Source: Polyangium mundeleinium (GTDB taxonomy: Bacteria > Myxococcota_A > Polyangia > Polyangiales > Polyangiaceae). Taken from it: DNA of 64,000 nt. Position numbers and translations under genes: made by a program. This document shows positions 23,637 through 30,868 of the stretch, in pieces. The stretch spans positions 4,742,501 to 4,806,500 of the forward strand of contig NZ_JAQNDO010000001.1 in the NCBI RefSeq assembly GCF_028369105.1, read 5' to 3'. Position 1 is the stretch's first letter, and the number at the start of each line of letters is the position of its first letter. The notes beneath the pieces were generated by a model. The model saw only the letters and a list, made by a program, of their open reading frames with translations. It searched no databases and was not told the origin of the DNA.

Positions 23637-25013
23637 TCAATCCATGTAGGCCAGGCCGAGCCGGACGCCGAAGAACTGATCCAGCGCGCCGCCCGCCACG
23701 AACGCGTCGCCGAGCACGGGATCGAAGTCCGAGAAGAACCGGTCGTAGTGGCCGGTCAATCGAATCTGCAGCCCCGTCTCGAAGCGCACGGCGAGCCCCG
23801 CCGCCGCCGTGATCCCGTGCACCTTCGCCCCCGAGAAACGCTCGTACACCGCGCCCGTCGTGAGCGGCTCGAGCCACTCGAACCCGAGGATCGCCGCCAC
23901 CGGCCCGATCGGGATCCACCCGTCGACGCCCGCGCGGATCGCCAGGTAGTCCACGTTCGCCACCTGGCTGCCGAGCGCGCCGGGCGCGTCGATCTCGAAC
24001 GTCTGCCACCGGACGCCGCCGAGCACGCCAATCACCGGCCCCGTCGGACGCGAGAGCGGGATCCGGTACTTCAGCGCCGCCGTGATCCGCTGGTAGACCG
24101 TGTCCACCGGCTCGCCGCCCTCCGTCGCGGATTGCAGCCCGAACGCGCGTGCATACCCGAGCGAGAGCCCGAGATCCCGCAGCACCGGCACCGTCGTCAT
24201 CGCCGCCGGGAACACCTCGACCCCCACGGCCGCCACGGGCGCGCCGTACACGTCATAGCGCCGCAGGTTCCCCGAGATCCCGTCCGAGTACGTGAACACG
24301 CGCCCGCCGATCTCGAAGCCGACCTCCGCCGACACGATCGACGAGCCCGCCTGATGCCGCACCCGCGCCGCAGGCTCCTCCTCCACCTTCGGCTTCGTCT
24401 CGGCCGGCGGAGGCGCCGCCGTGTCCGCCGGCTCGGGCGGCGGCGGCGGCGCGTAGGTCTCGACCGCGCTCGAGATCGCCGCGGCGATCGCCTTCCTCCG
24501 TTCGTCCTCGGAGCCTTTCAGCGACACCGCCGCGTCGACCGGCGTCGCGTCGTCCTCCGCGTTCACCCACACGAGGTGCACGCGCGTCTCGCCGCGCGCC
24601 TTCTGCACGATGCCCACGAGCACCGCGCCCGCGCCGATGATCGACGCCGCTTGCTGCACGCGAGGCACGAGCCGATCACGTTGCTTCGTGTTTGTCATCG
24701 CGGCGCCGAGCGGCTTCGACTGGCCCGCCTTGCGCAGCGCCGCCGAAAACTCCTTCGTCGTGGCCACGACGATCCGATCGGGCAACGCAGCCTCGATGTC
24801 CCCGCGCACCGAGCCTGCGTCCGGGCCCTCCACGTGCACGGCCAAGATTTTCTTCGCCGCCGGCTCCGCGGCCGCGGCCGAGGCCGAGGCCGGCGCGCTC
24901 GCCGCCACGAAGCCGAGGAGGGGCGCCGCGAGGCGCGTCCCGAGCGCGAAGGCCCACGCCGCCGTTCGCGTGGATCGCGAGCGATTCGCCGCCCTTCGCG
25001 GCACCGCGTTCAT
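23637..25013 (-). CDS. Outer-membrane-type protein with TolB-like N-terminal part
   Basis: This 458-residue protein begins with a long Ala-rich signal peptide (ending about residue 50). Residues about 55-190 form an alpha/beta part (ILAVHVEGPDAG, IVVATTKEFSAAL, AGAVLVGIVQ) like TolB-type periplasmic domains. A Pro/Glu-rich linker follows, and then amphipathic strands to the C-terminus (SAEVGFEIGGRVF, LRLTGHYDRFF-like stretches, final VRLGLAYMD), the pattern of a small beta barrel. The start at 25013 is the second in-frame Met (MNAVPRR). It is upstream of the cytochrome-like gene, and both face away from the DUF1592 gene. Confidence 0.6.
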   Translation of the reverse strand: MNAVPRRAANRSRSTRTAAWAFALGTRLAAPLLGFVAASAPASASAAAAEPAAKKILAVHVEGPDAGSVRGDIEAALPDRIVVATTKEFSAALRKAGQSKPLGAAMTNTKQRDRLVPRVQQAASIIGAGAVLVGIVQKARGETRVHLVWVNAEDDATPVDAAVSLKGSEDERRKAIAAAISSAVETYAPPPPPEPADTAAPPPAETKPKVEEEPAARVRHQAGSSIVSAEVGFEIGGRVFTYSDGISGNLRRYDVYGAPVAAVGVEVFPAAMTTVPVLRDLGLSLGYARAFGLQSATEGGEPVDTVYQRITAALKYRIPLSRPTGPVIGVLGGVRWQTFEIDAPGALGSQVANVDYLAIRAGVDGWIPIGPVAAILGFEWLEPLTTGAVYERFSGAKVHGITAAAGLAVRFETGLQIRLTGHYDRFFSDFDPVLGDAFVAGGALDQFFGVRLGLAYMD

Positions 25014-25164
25014 CAAAAGCACGGCGTGAGCCTACAGGGGCCCCCGCCCGGGGGTAAAGACCTCCGCAAGGACGTTCTCGGCAGCAAAATCCTCTGCCAT
25101 TGCGAAATTCGTGTGAACTCCAAAAGAATCGGCAGATCCTTGGATCGGACGCCGTGCTTGCGCG

Positions 25165-25193
25165 TTGACGCCCGTGGAGGCCCGGCATACCAC
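25165..25193 (+). promoter_or_regulatory. Sigma-70-like promoter for the DUF1592-DUF1552 pair
   Basis: TTGACG (25165-25170) and TACCAC (25188-25193) are separated by 17 bases. Transcription would start near 25200, leaving a 25-base leader with GGAGG eight bases before ATG 25225, which also supports that start codon. The -10 match is weak. Confidence 0.35.
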
Positions 25194-25224
25194 CGTGATT
25201 GCCAAAGCCCTGGAGGTGGCCGGC

Positions 25225-26901
25225 ATGGAGACTTTTAGCGCCCCTTCCTCCGTCATGCGCCGCATTCCGACGCTCCTGCGCGCCGGAGCGCTCGTCCTCG
25301 CTTGTCTCTTGCCCGCGTGCGTCGGGACGATCGGCGGCTCGTCGGAGGATCAAGCAGCCGTTCAATCGATACCCGAGCGCAGCGCCTTCCCGCGCTTGAC
25401 CCACGCGCAGTGGGAAAACTCGGTGCGCGACGTATTGCGCCTCGAAGCGCGCCCCGGATTCTCGGCGTCGTTCACCGGAGACCCGCTCGGCGGCGTCTTC
25501 GACAACAACGAGGCCGTCCTTTCGGTCACGCCGAACCTGTGGGCCGATTACCAGCGCGCCGCCGAGGAGCTCGCGGCCCTGGTCGTCTCGGATCCCGCGA
25601 AGGTCGACGCGCTCGTGCCGGCCGACGAGGGACAAGGAAACGAGGCCCGCGCCCGCGCCTTCATCGAGACCGTCGGCAAGCGCGCGTATCGCCGGCCCCT
25701 CACCGGCCAGGAAGTCGACAAACTCGTCGCGCTCTTCAACGAGGCCCCGAGCCTCATCGAAGGCGACCCCTTCCTCGCCGGTGTCGAGCACGTCCTCTCG
25801 GCCTTCTTCCAGTCGCCGCATTTCATCTATCGCGTCGAAGGCACACGCGAGCCACGCCCCGACGGCCTCATCCCGCTCGGCGCCTACGAGCGCGCATCGC
25901 GGCTCTCGTATCTCCTCTGGAACACGATGCCCGACGACGTCCTCTTCGAGGCCGCCGCGGCGGGCGAGCTCGACACGAAGGAGGGCCTGCGCACCCACGC
26001 CGAGCGCATGCTCGCGGATCCGCAGGCGCGTGACGTCGTCCTCGCGTTCCACCGCCAGCTCTTCGACTGGAGGAAGTTCGAGGATCTCTACAAGGATCCC
26101 GCCGTCTTCCCCGAGTTCGTCCCCGAGATCGGAAAGGACCTCGTCCGCGAGGCCGAGCTCTTCGTCGAGGACGTGGTCTTCGAGCAGGAGGGTGGCTTGA
26201 CCGAGCTGCTCACCTCGCGCACCGCGTTCGTGAACGACAGGCTCGCGGGCATCTACGAGGTCGACGCGCCGAACGGCGCCGAGTTCGGCAAGGTCGAGCT
26301 CGACGCAGAAAAACGCAGCGGCATCCTCACCCGCGCCGGCTTCCTCGCGGCGAACGGCACGGCCCGCGCGTCCGACCCGATCCACCGCGGCGTCTTCGTG
26401 AACCTGCGCGTCCTCTGCGCGCGTTTGCCGCCGCCGCCGAACAACGTCCCGCCGCTGCCGCCCGTCGAGGGGAAGACCACGCGCGAGATCGTCGCCAGCC
26501 ACACGGGCAAGGGCACGTGCGGCGCCTCGTGCCACGGCACGCTCATCAACCCGGCCGGCTTCGCGTTCGAGAACTACGACGCGATCGGCCGTTACCGGTC
26601 GGAGGACAACGGCTTCCCGGTCGACGCCGCGGACGCGTACCCGCTCGGCGGCGGCATGGTGAACTTCAGCGATGCCAACACGTGGAGCCAGTTGCTCGCG
26701 GAGAGCCGCGAGGCGAACGAGTGCTTCGCGAAGAACTGGCTCGAGTTCGCCTACGGCAGGGACGCCGTGGTCGAGGACGCCAAGCTCATCGCGACGCTCG
26801 GCGAGGCCTCGCGCACCGGCATGTCCGTCAAGGAGCTCCTGCTCGAGCTCATCTCCTCCGACGCCTTCTCGACCCGCCGCCCCGTGGAGGTCGCGCCATG
26901 A
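25225..26901 (+). CDS. DUF1592-family lipoprotein with a CX3CH motif
   Basis: This 558-residue exported protein has a signal ending LLPAC. The DUF1592-associated domains occur in order: N-terminal FPRLTHAQWENSVRDVLRL, the RRPLTGQEVDKLV helix, ASRLSYLLWNTMPDD, the DPIHRGVFVNLRVLC segment and a CGASCH (Cys432-His437) followed by NPAGFAFENYDAIG. The spacing is CX3CH rather than the usual haem CXXCH. These proteins pair with DUF1552 proteins in many myxobacteria and planctomycetes. The stop overlaps the next gene (ATGA). The start at 25225 has a GGAGG site; a later Met at 25255 is possible. Confidence 0.8.
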   Translation: METFSAPSSVMRRIPTLLRAGALVLACLLPACVGTIGGSSEDQAAVQSIPERSAFPRLTHAQWENSVRDVLRLEARPGFSASFTGDPLGGVFDNNEAVLSVTPNLWADYQRAAEELAALVVSDPAKVDALVPADEGQGNEARARAFIETVGKRAYRRPLTGQEVDKLVALFNEAPSLIEGDPFLAGVEHVLSAFFQSPHFIYRVEGTREPRPDGLIPLGAYERASRLSYLLWNTMPDDVLFEAAAAGELDTKEGLRTHAERMLADPQARDVVLAFHRQLFDWRKFEDLYKDPAVFPEFVPEIGKDLVREAELFVEDVVFEQEGGLTELLTSRTAFVNDRLAGIYEVDAPNGAEFGKVELDAEKRSGILTRAGFLAANGTARASDPIHRGVFVNLRVLCARLPPPPNNVPPLPPVEGKTTREIVASHTGKGTCGASCHGTLINPAGFAFENYDAIGRYRSEDNGFPVDAADAYPLGGGMVNFSDANTWSQLLAESREANECFAKNWLEFAYGRDAVVEDAKLIATLGEASRTGMSVKELLLELISSDAFSTRRPVEVAP

Positions 26902-28274
26902 ATCGCCGTCATTTGCTTCGAGGTCTCTTCGGCGTCTCCCTCGCGCTCCCGTTCCTCGAGAGCTTCTCGCCGCGCAAGGCCGAGGCCGGCGCGGGCGACG
27001 TCCCTCCGTTCGCGATCTTCATGCGCCAGGCGAACGGCGTCGTGCAGCAGACCAACGACGAGCCCGAGATGTTCTGGCCGAGCCAGACCGGCGCGCTCAC
27101 GACCGAGTCGCTGAACGCCGAGAGTGATCGGACGGTCAGCGAGCTCAGCGCGTATGCCTCGCGCCTCCTCCTGGTGAAGGGCATCAACTTCGCGTTCCCC
27201 GGCAACGGCTGCGGCCACTCCGGCGGCGGCAACCAGTGCCTCACGGCGCAGAAGGTCTCCACGGACCCGGTCGGCAACGAGTCGTTGGCGATGGGCGAGT
27301 CGATCGACAACCGCATCGCGCGCGAGCTCAACGCCGCGGGCGTCGAGCCCCTCACGTTGTATGCGGGCAAGAAGGCCGGCTACATCAACGAGGTGCTCTC
27401 GTACCGCGACGCGAAGGTCATCCGCGCGGCCGAGCACAACCCGATCAACGCCTACAAGGCGCTCTTCGGCCTCTCGGACCTCGACCCCGAGGTCCTGAAG
27501 CGGCTCGCCGCGCAACGCAAGAGCGTGAACGACCTCGTGCGTGAGCAGATGCAATCGCTCATGTCGCGCAAGGAACTCGGCAAGGCCGACCGGGATCGAT
27601 TGGACCTGCATTTCCAGTCGATCCGGGACCTCGAGATCGGGCTCCAGTGCGCGCTCACGAAGGAAGAGGTCGCGGCGATGGAGGTGATGAGCCCGGACGC
27701 GCGCTCGAACGACAACCTGGAGAAGGTCGCGCGGATGCAGATGGACATCATCGCCCTCGCGATGGCATGCGGCACGACGCGCGCCGCGACGATCCAGATC
27801 GGCGACGGCAACGACAGCACCGAGTATTACATCAACGGCGTCCGGCAGAAGAGCTTCCACAAGATCTCGCACCGCATCGACAGCGACGGCTCCGAGGGCC
27901 CGCCGATCGAGGGCGCGTACCTGCTCCACCACGAGATCGACCGCATCCACGCGCGGATGTTCAGGTACCTGCTCGACAAACTCGCGGCCTACGATTTCGG
28001 CTCCGGATCGCTCCTCGATTTCGGCGTCGCGGTCTGGCTGAACGATCTCGGCAACAAGTACCACTCGTACACCGACGTCCCGTACGTCCTCGTGGGCGGC
28101 GCGAACGGCTACCTGAAGACGGGCCAGTACGTCGACGTGAACGGCGTGCACAACGGCCGTCTCCTCGGCACGATCGGCGCTGCCCTCGGCTGCAAGAACG
28201 CCGCGGGAGGCCCGCTCGACGATTTCGGTGACCCCGAGCTGCCGAAGGGCATGCTCACCGAGATCATCGCGTGA
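26898..28274 (+). CDS. DUF1552-family exported protein
   Basis: This 458-residue protein starts MNRRHLLRGLFGVSLALPF, a Tat-like or Sec signal with RR-H (about 30 residues). The body carries the DUF1552 landmarks: FMRQANGVVQQ, SGGGNQCLT, SIDNRIAREL, YRDAKV and the metal-like HEIDRIHARMFRYLLDKL. Related proteins resemble sulfatase/alkaline-phosphatase-like folds, but the active-site residues cannot be assigned here. It is translationally coupled to the DUF1592 gene by ATGA. The function of the pair is not established. Confidence 0.8.
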   Translation: MNRRHLLRGLFGVSLALPFLESFSPRKAEAGAGDVPPFAIFMRQANGVVQQTNDEPEMFWPSQTGALTTESLNAESDRTVSELSAYASRLLLVKGINFAFPGNGCGHSGGGNQCLTAQKVSTDPVGNESLAMGESIDNRIARELNAAGVEPLTLYAGKKAGYINEVLSYRDAKVIRAAEHNPINAYKALFGLSDLDPEVLKRLAAQRKSVNDLVREQMQSLMSRKELGKADRDRLDLHFQSIRDLEIGLQCALTKEEVAAMEVMSPDARSNDNLEKVARMQMDIIALAMACGTTRAATIQIGDGNDSTEYYINGVRQKSFHKISHRIDSDGSEGPPIEGAYLLHHEIDRIHARMFRYLLDKLAAYDFGSGSLLDFGVAVWLNDLGNKYHSYTDVPYVLVGGANGYLKTGQYVDVNGVHNGRLLGTIGAALGCKNAAGGPLDDFGDPELPKGMLTEIIA

Positions 28275-28297
28275 GCTGAAATGGTATATCGGGCAGC

Positions 28298-28726
28298 ATG
28301 CCCACGCTGCCCGAGCGCATCCTCACGCTCTTCGCCACCTACCACATCCGCCGCGAGAAGGTCCTCGCGGACCTCGACGCGATCTACGCGCCCGACGTCC
28401 GCTTCGTCGATCCTTTCAATGACGTCACGGGCAAGGACCGCTTCCTCCGCATCAACGAGAACCTCTTCAAGCGCCTCCGGGAAATGCGCTTCGACGACCT
28501 CGCGCTCGTCGGCGAGGAGCCTCATTTCATGCTCGCGTGGACCGCGACGATCGAAGGCCCGATGGGCCTCACCATCACGGCCCCGGGCGTGAGCGAGTTC
28601 CGCTCGGAGAGCGGCGTCGTCGTCTACCACCGCGATCACTGGGACGTGCTCTCGTCCATGGCCGCGAGTGTCCCCGGCGTCCGGAAGCTCTATCCGCGCC
28701 TCACCGCCATGTTCTTCGAGCGGTAA
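28298..28726 (+). CDS. NTF2/SnoaL-like protein
   Basis: This 142-residue protein fits the SnoaL/NTF2-like fold. An N-terminal helix carries RILTLFATYHIRREKVLADL, followed by the DVRFVDPFNDVTGKDRF segment typical of the cone fold and a final DHWDVLSSMA strand. Such proteins act as isomerases, hydratases or binding partners; the substrate is unknown. It starts 24 bases after the DUF1552 gene, so it may be in the same operon. Confidence 0.6.
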   Translation: MPTLPERILTLFATYHIRREKVLADLDAIYAPDVRFVDPFNDVTGKDRFLRINENLFKRLREMRFDDLALVGEEPHFMLAWTATIEGPMGLTITAPGVSEFRSESGVVVYHRDHWDVLSSMAASVPGVRKLYPRLTAMFFER

Positions 28727-28729
28727 TCG

Positions 28730-29374
28730 TTACGCCGCGACGAACGCCCCGAGGAGCACGAGCCCCGCGCCCTGGCTCTTTTCGGGGTGGAATTGCACGG
28801 CCGTCACGTTGTCCCGCGCGACCGCCGCCGTGACCACGTTCGGCCCGTGCGTCACCGTCGCCACCACGATCGACGGATCCTCCGGCACCGCGTGATAGCT
28901 GTGCACGAAGTACACGTGGGGCGCCTCCGATCCCCACGCGCCGAGCGCGCCCTCGGGCGCCCGCTTCATCTCCAGCCGATTCCAGCCGATGTGCGGGATC
29001 TTCACCACGTCCGCGCCCGCCCCTGGATTGAGCCTCCGCACGGCGCCCTGAAACACACCGAGCCCCGTGGCCCCCGGCGCCTCCTCGCTCGACGCGAACA
29101 GCGCTTGCAGCCCCAAGCAAATGCCGAGATAGGGTTTGCCGCGGCGCACGGCCTCCCGCAACGCCTCGCCGAGCTCGCCCGCGAGCGCCGCTGCGCAATC
29201 GCGGAACGCGCCTTGCCCGGGCACCACGATCTTGTCCGCGCCGAGCACGTCTTCGGCTCGCCCGCTGCGAACGACCTCGCTCGCCACGCCGCGATCCTCG
29301 GCCGCGCGCGTGATTGCCCGCTCCACGCTGCGCAGGTTCCCCATCCCGAGATCCACGACGACGACCCGCGCCAT
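28730..29374 (-). CDS. hisH: Imidazole glycerol phosphate synthase, glutaminase subunit
   Basis: HisH (214 residues) releases ammonia from glutamine for HisF in histidine synthesis. The class I amidotransferase triad is visible: Cys86 in GICLGLQ, His196 and Glu198 in QFHPEKS. The N-terminal VVDLGMGNLRSV and the oxyanion-region PGQGAF are also present. The start at 29374 (MARVVVVD) is 3 bases before the hisB stop; a longer upstream frame is antisense noise. HisF is not in the window. Confidence 0.95.
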   Translation of the reverse strand: MARVVVVDLGMGNLRSVERAITRAAEDRGVASEVVRSGRAEDVLGADKIVVPGQGAFRDCAAALAGELGEALREAVRRGKPYLGICLGLQALFASSEEAPGATGLGVFQGAVRRLNPGAGADVVKIPHIGWNRLEMKRAPEGALGAWGSEAPHVYFVHSYHAVPEDPSIVVATVTHGPNVVTAAVARDNVTAVQFHPEKSQGAGLVLLGAFVAA

Positions 29375-29376
29375 GG

Positions 29377-29973
29377 CTAGAGGCTTCCCTTCGTCGACGG
29401 CACGCCCGCCACGCGTGGATCGATCCGCGTCGCCCGCATCAGCGCCTTCGCGAATGCCTTGAAGCTGATCTCGATGATGTGGTGCAGGTTCTCGCCCTCG
29501 TGCATTCTGAGGTGCAAGTTGCACTGCGCCGATCGGGCGAAGGCCTCGAAAAACACCGGCACGAGCTCCACGTCGAACGTCCCGACCTTCGCCTTCGGGA
29601 GCGGTACGCGGAACACGAAATACGGTCGACCCGAGAGATCGAGCGCGCACGTCACGAGCGCCTCGTCCATCGGCAACGTCGCCTCGCCGTAACGCGTGAT
29701 CCCCGCCTTGTCCCCGAGCGCCTGCGCGACGGCCGAGCCGAGCACGATCCCGAGATCCTCGGTCGTGTGGTGCCCGTCGATCTCCACGTCGCCCTGGGCC
29801 TCCACGGTCAGGTCGAAGAGCCCGTGCCGGGCGATCTGATCGAGCATGTGCGAGAGGAACGGCAGCGGCGTCGTGATGCGGCTTTTTCCGGTCCCGTCCA
29901 GATCGACCTCGACGGCGATGCGGGTCTCGTGGGTCACGCGTTCGACCCGGCTAGCACGCGGCATGGCGGCCAT
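29377..29973 (-). CDS. hisB: Imidazoleglycerol-phosphate dehydratase
   Basis: HisB (198 residues) dehydrates imidazole glycerol phosphate to imidazole acetol phosphate. The two manganese-binding motifs HHTTED and LHHIIE and the N-terminal LPFLSHML are present, in a single-domain protein without the N-terminal histidinol phosphatase of the E. coli type. The gene directly precedes hisH. Start options are 29973 or 29964, both before the conserved VERVTHET strand. Confidence 0.94.
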   Translation of the reverse strand: MAAMPRASRVERVTHETRIAVEVDLDGTGKSRITTPLPFLSHMLDQIARHGLFDLTVEAQGDVEIDGHHTTEDLGIVLGSAVAQALGDKAGITRYGEATLPMDEALVTCALDLSGRPYFVFRVPLPKAKVGTFDVELVPVFFEAFARSAQCNLHLRMHEGENLHHIIEISFKAFAKALMRATRIDPRVAGVPSTKGSL

Positions 29974-30034
29974 CGTAGCCCCCGGGCGCGCCCCAGGCGA
30001 AGCTCCTGCGCCCAGGATGTGTTATGCCCGCCTC

Positions 30035-30802
30035 GTGAAGCTCCCCGCCTGGCTCGTCGCCCTCGCGCTCCTCGGCACTGCCTGCAGCTCGAGCACCCTC
30101 GTCCAGCAAGGGCCCAGCGACACGCTCCGCGCCTATGCCCGCGCCCTCGAAGAAGGCCGCGTCGACGAGGCCTATCGCCTGCTCTCCGACGACGCCAAGC
30201 GCTCGATGTCGCTCGAAGCGTTTCGCCGCGCCGTGAAGGAGAGCCCGGACGAGGTCATCGAGATCGCCCGCGCCGTCTCGCGCCCCTCGAGTGATCCGCT
30301 CGTCACGGCCACCGTGAGCTTGCCGAACGGCGACGAGCTGCTCCTCGTCTACGAAGACGGCAAATGGCGCATCGACGCCGCCGCGATCGACCTCTACAGC
30401 CAGGCCACGCCGCGCCAGGCGCTCGCGGGCTTCTTGCGGGCCTTCGAGCGCAAGCGCTACGACGTCGTCCTTCGCTACGTCCCCGACGCCGAAAAAGAAG
30501 GCATCGCCCTCGGCGAAGAGCCAGCGCCCGCCGCGACGCCCGAGGCCGCCCCGCCGGCCGGAAAAAAAGACGACGCCGCAGCCGCAAAGACGACCGGCAC
30601 GGAGCTCACGGCGGAAAAACTTCGCGCGGCCTGGGAAGGCCCGCAGAAGGAACAGATCAACCGGATTGTCCAGGCCATCCGCACCGCGCTGCCGACGGCC
30701 GTCATCGAGGAGACCGGCGACAGCGCGTCGATGTCCTACGGCGCCGGCGGTACGGTCGCCCTCGTTCGCGAGCACGGGCTCTGGAAAATTCGCGACTTCT
30801 GA
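30035..30802 (+). CDS. Lipoprotein with two NTF2-like halves
   Basis: This 255-residue protein has a lipoprotein signal (LLGTAC, Cys17). The N-terminal half has an NTF2-like segment (TLRAYARALEEGRVDEAYRL) and a second similar stretch near residue 130 (ALAGFLRAFERKRYDVVLRY), with an Ala/Pro/Lys-rich linker between the last strands. The start could be ATG 30017 or GTG 30035; the GTG gives a shorter, more typical signal peptide. It lies 66 bases upstream of lon on the same strand, and the lon promoter is in the gap. No function can be named. Confidence 0.6.
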   Translation: MKLPAWLVALALLGTACSSSTLVQQGPSDTLRAYARALEEGRVDEAYRLLSDDAKRSMSLEAFRRAVKESPDEVIEIARAVSRPSSDPLVTATVSLPNGDELLLVYEDGKWRIDAAAIDLYSQATPRQALAGFLRAFERKRYDVVLRYVPDAEKEGIALGEEPAPAATPEAAPPAGKKDDAAAAKTTGTELTAEKLRAAWEGPQKEQINRIVQAIRTALPTAVIEETGDSASMSYGAGGTVALVREHGLWKIRDF

Positions 30803-30826
30803 CGCGACCCGCGCCGGGCCTGCGCG

Positions 30827-30856
30827 TTACGAGCGGGTCCGCAAAAAATGTACTAG
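30827..30856 (+). promoter_or_regulatory. Possible promoter of lon
   Basis: TTACGA (30827-30832) and TACTAG (30851-30856) are separated by 18 bases, and the lon ATG is at 30869, so the leader would be only a few bases long. AGGGTG lies eight bases upstream of the ATG as a weak ribosome site. The assignment is speculative. Confidence 0.3.
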
Positions 30857-30868
30857 GGTGTCGCGCGT

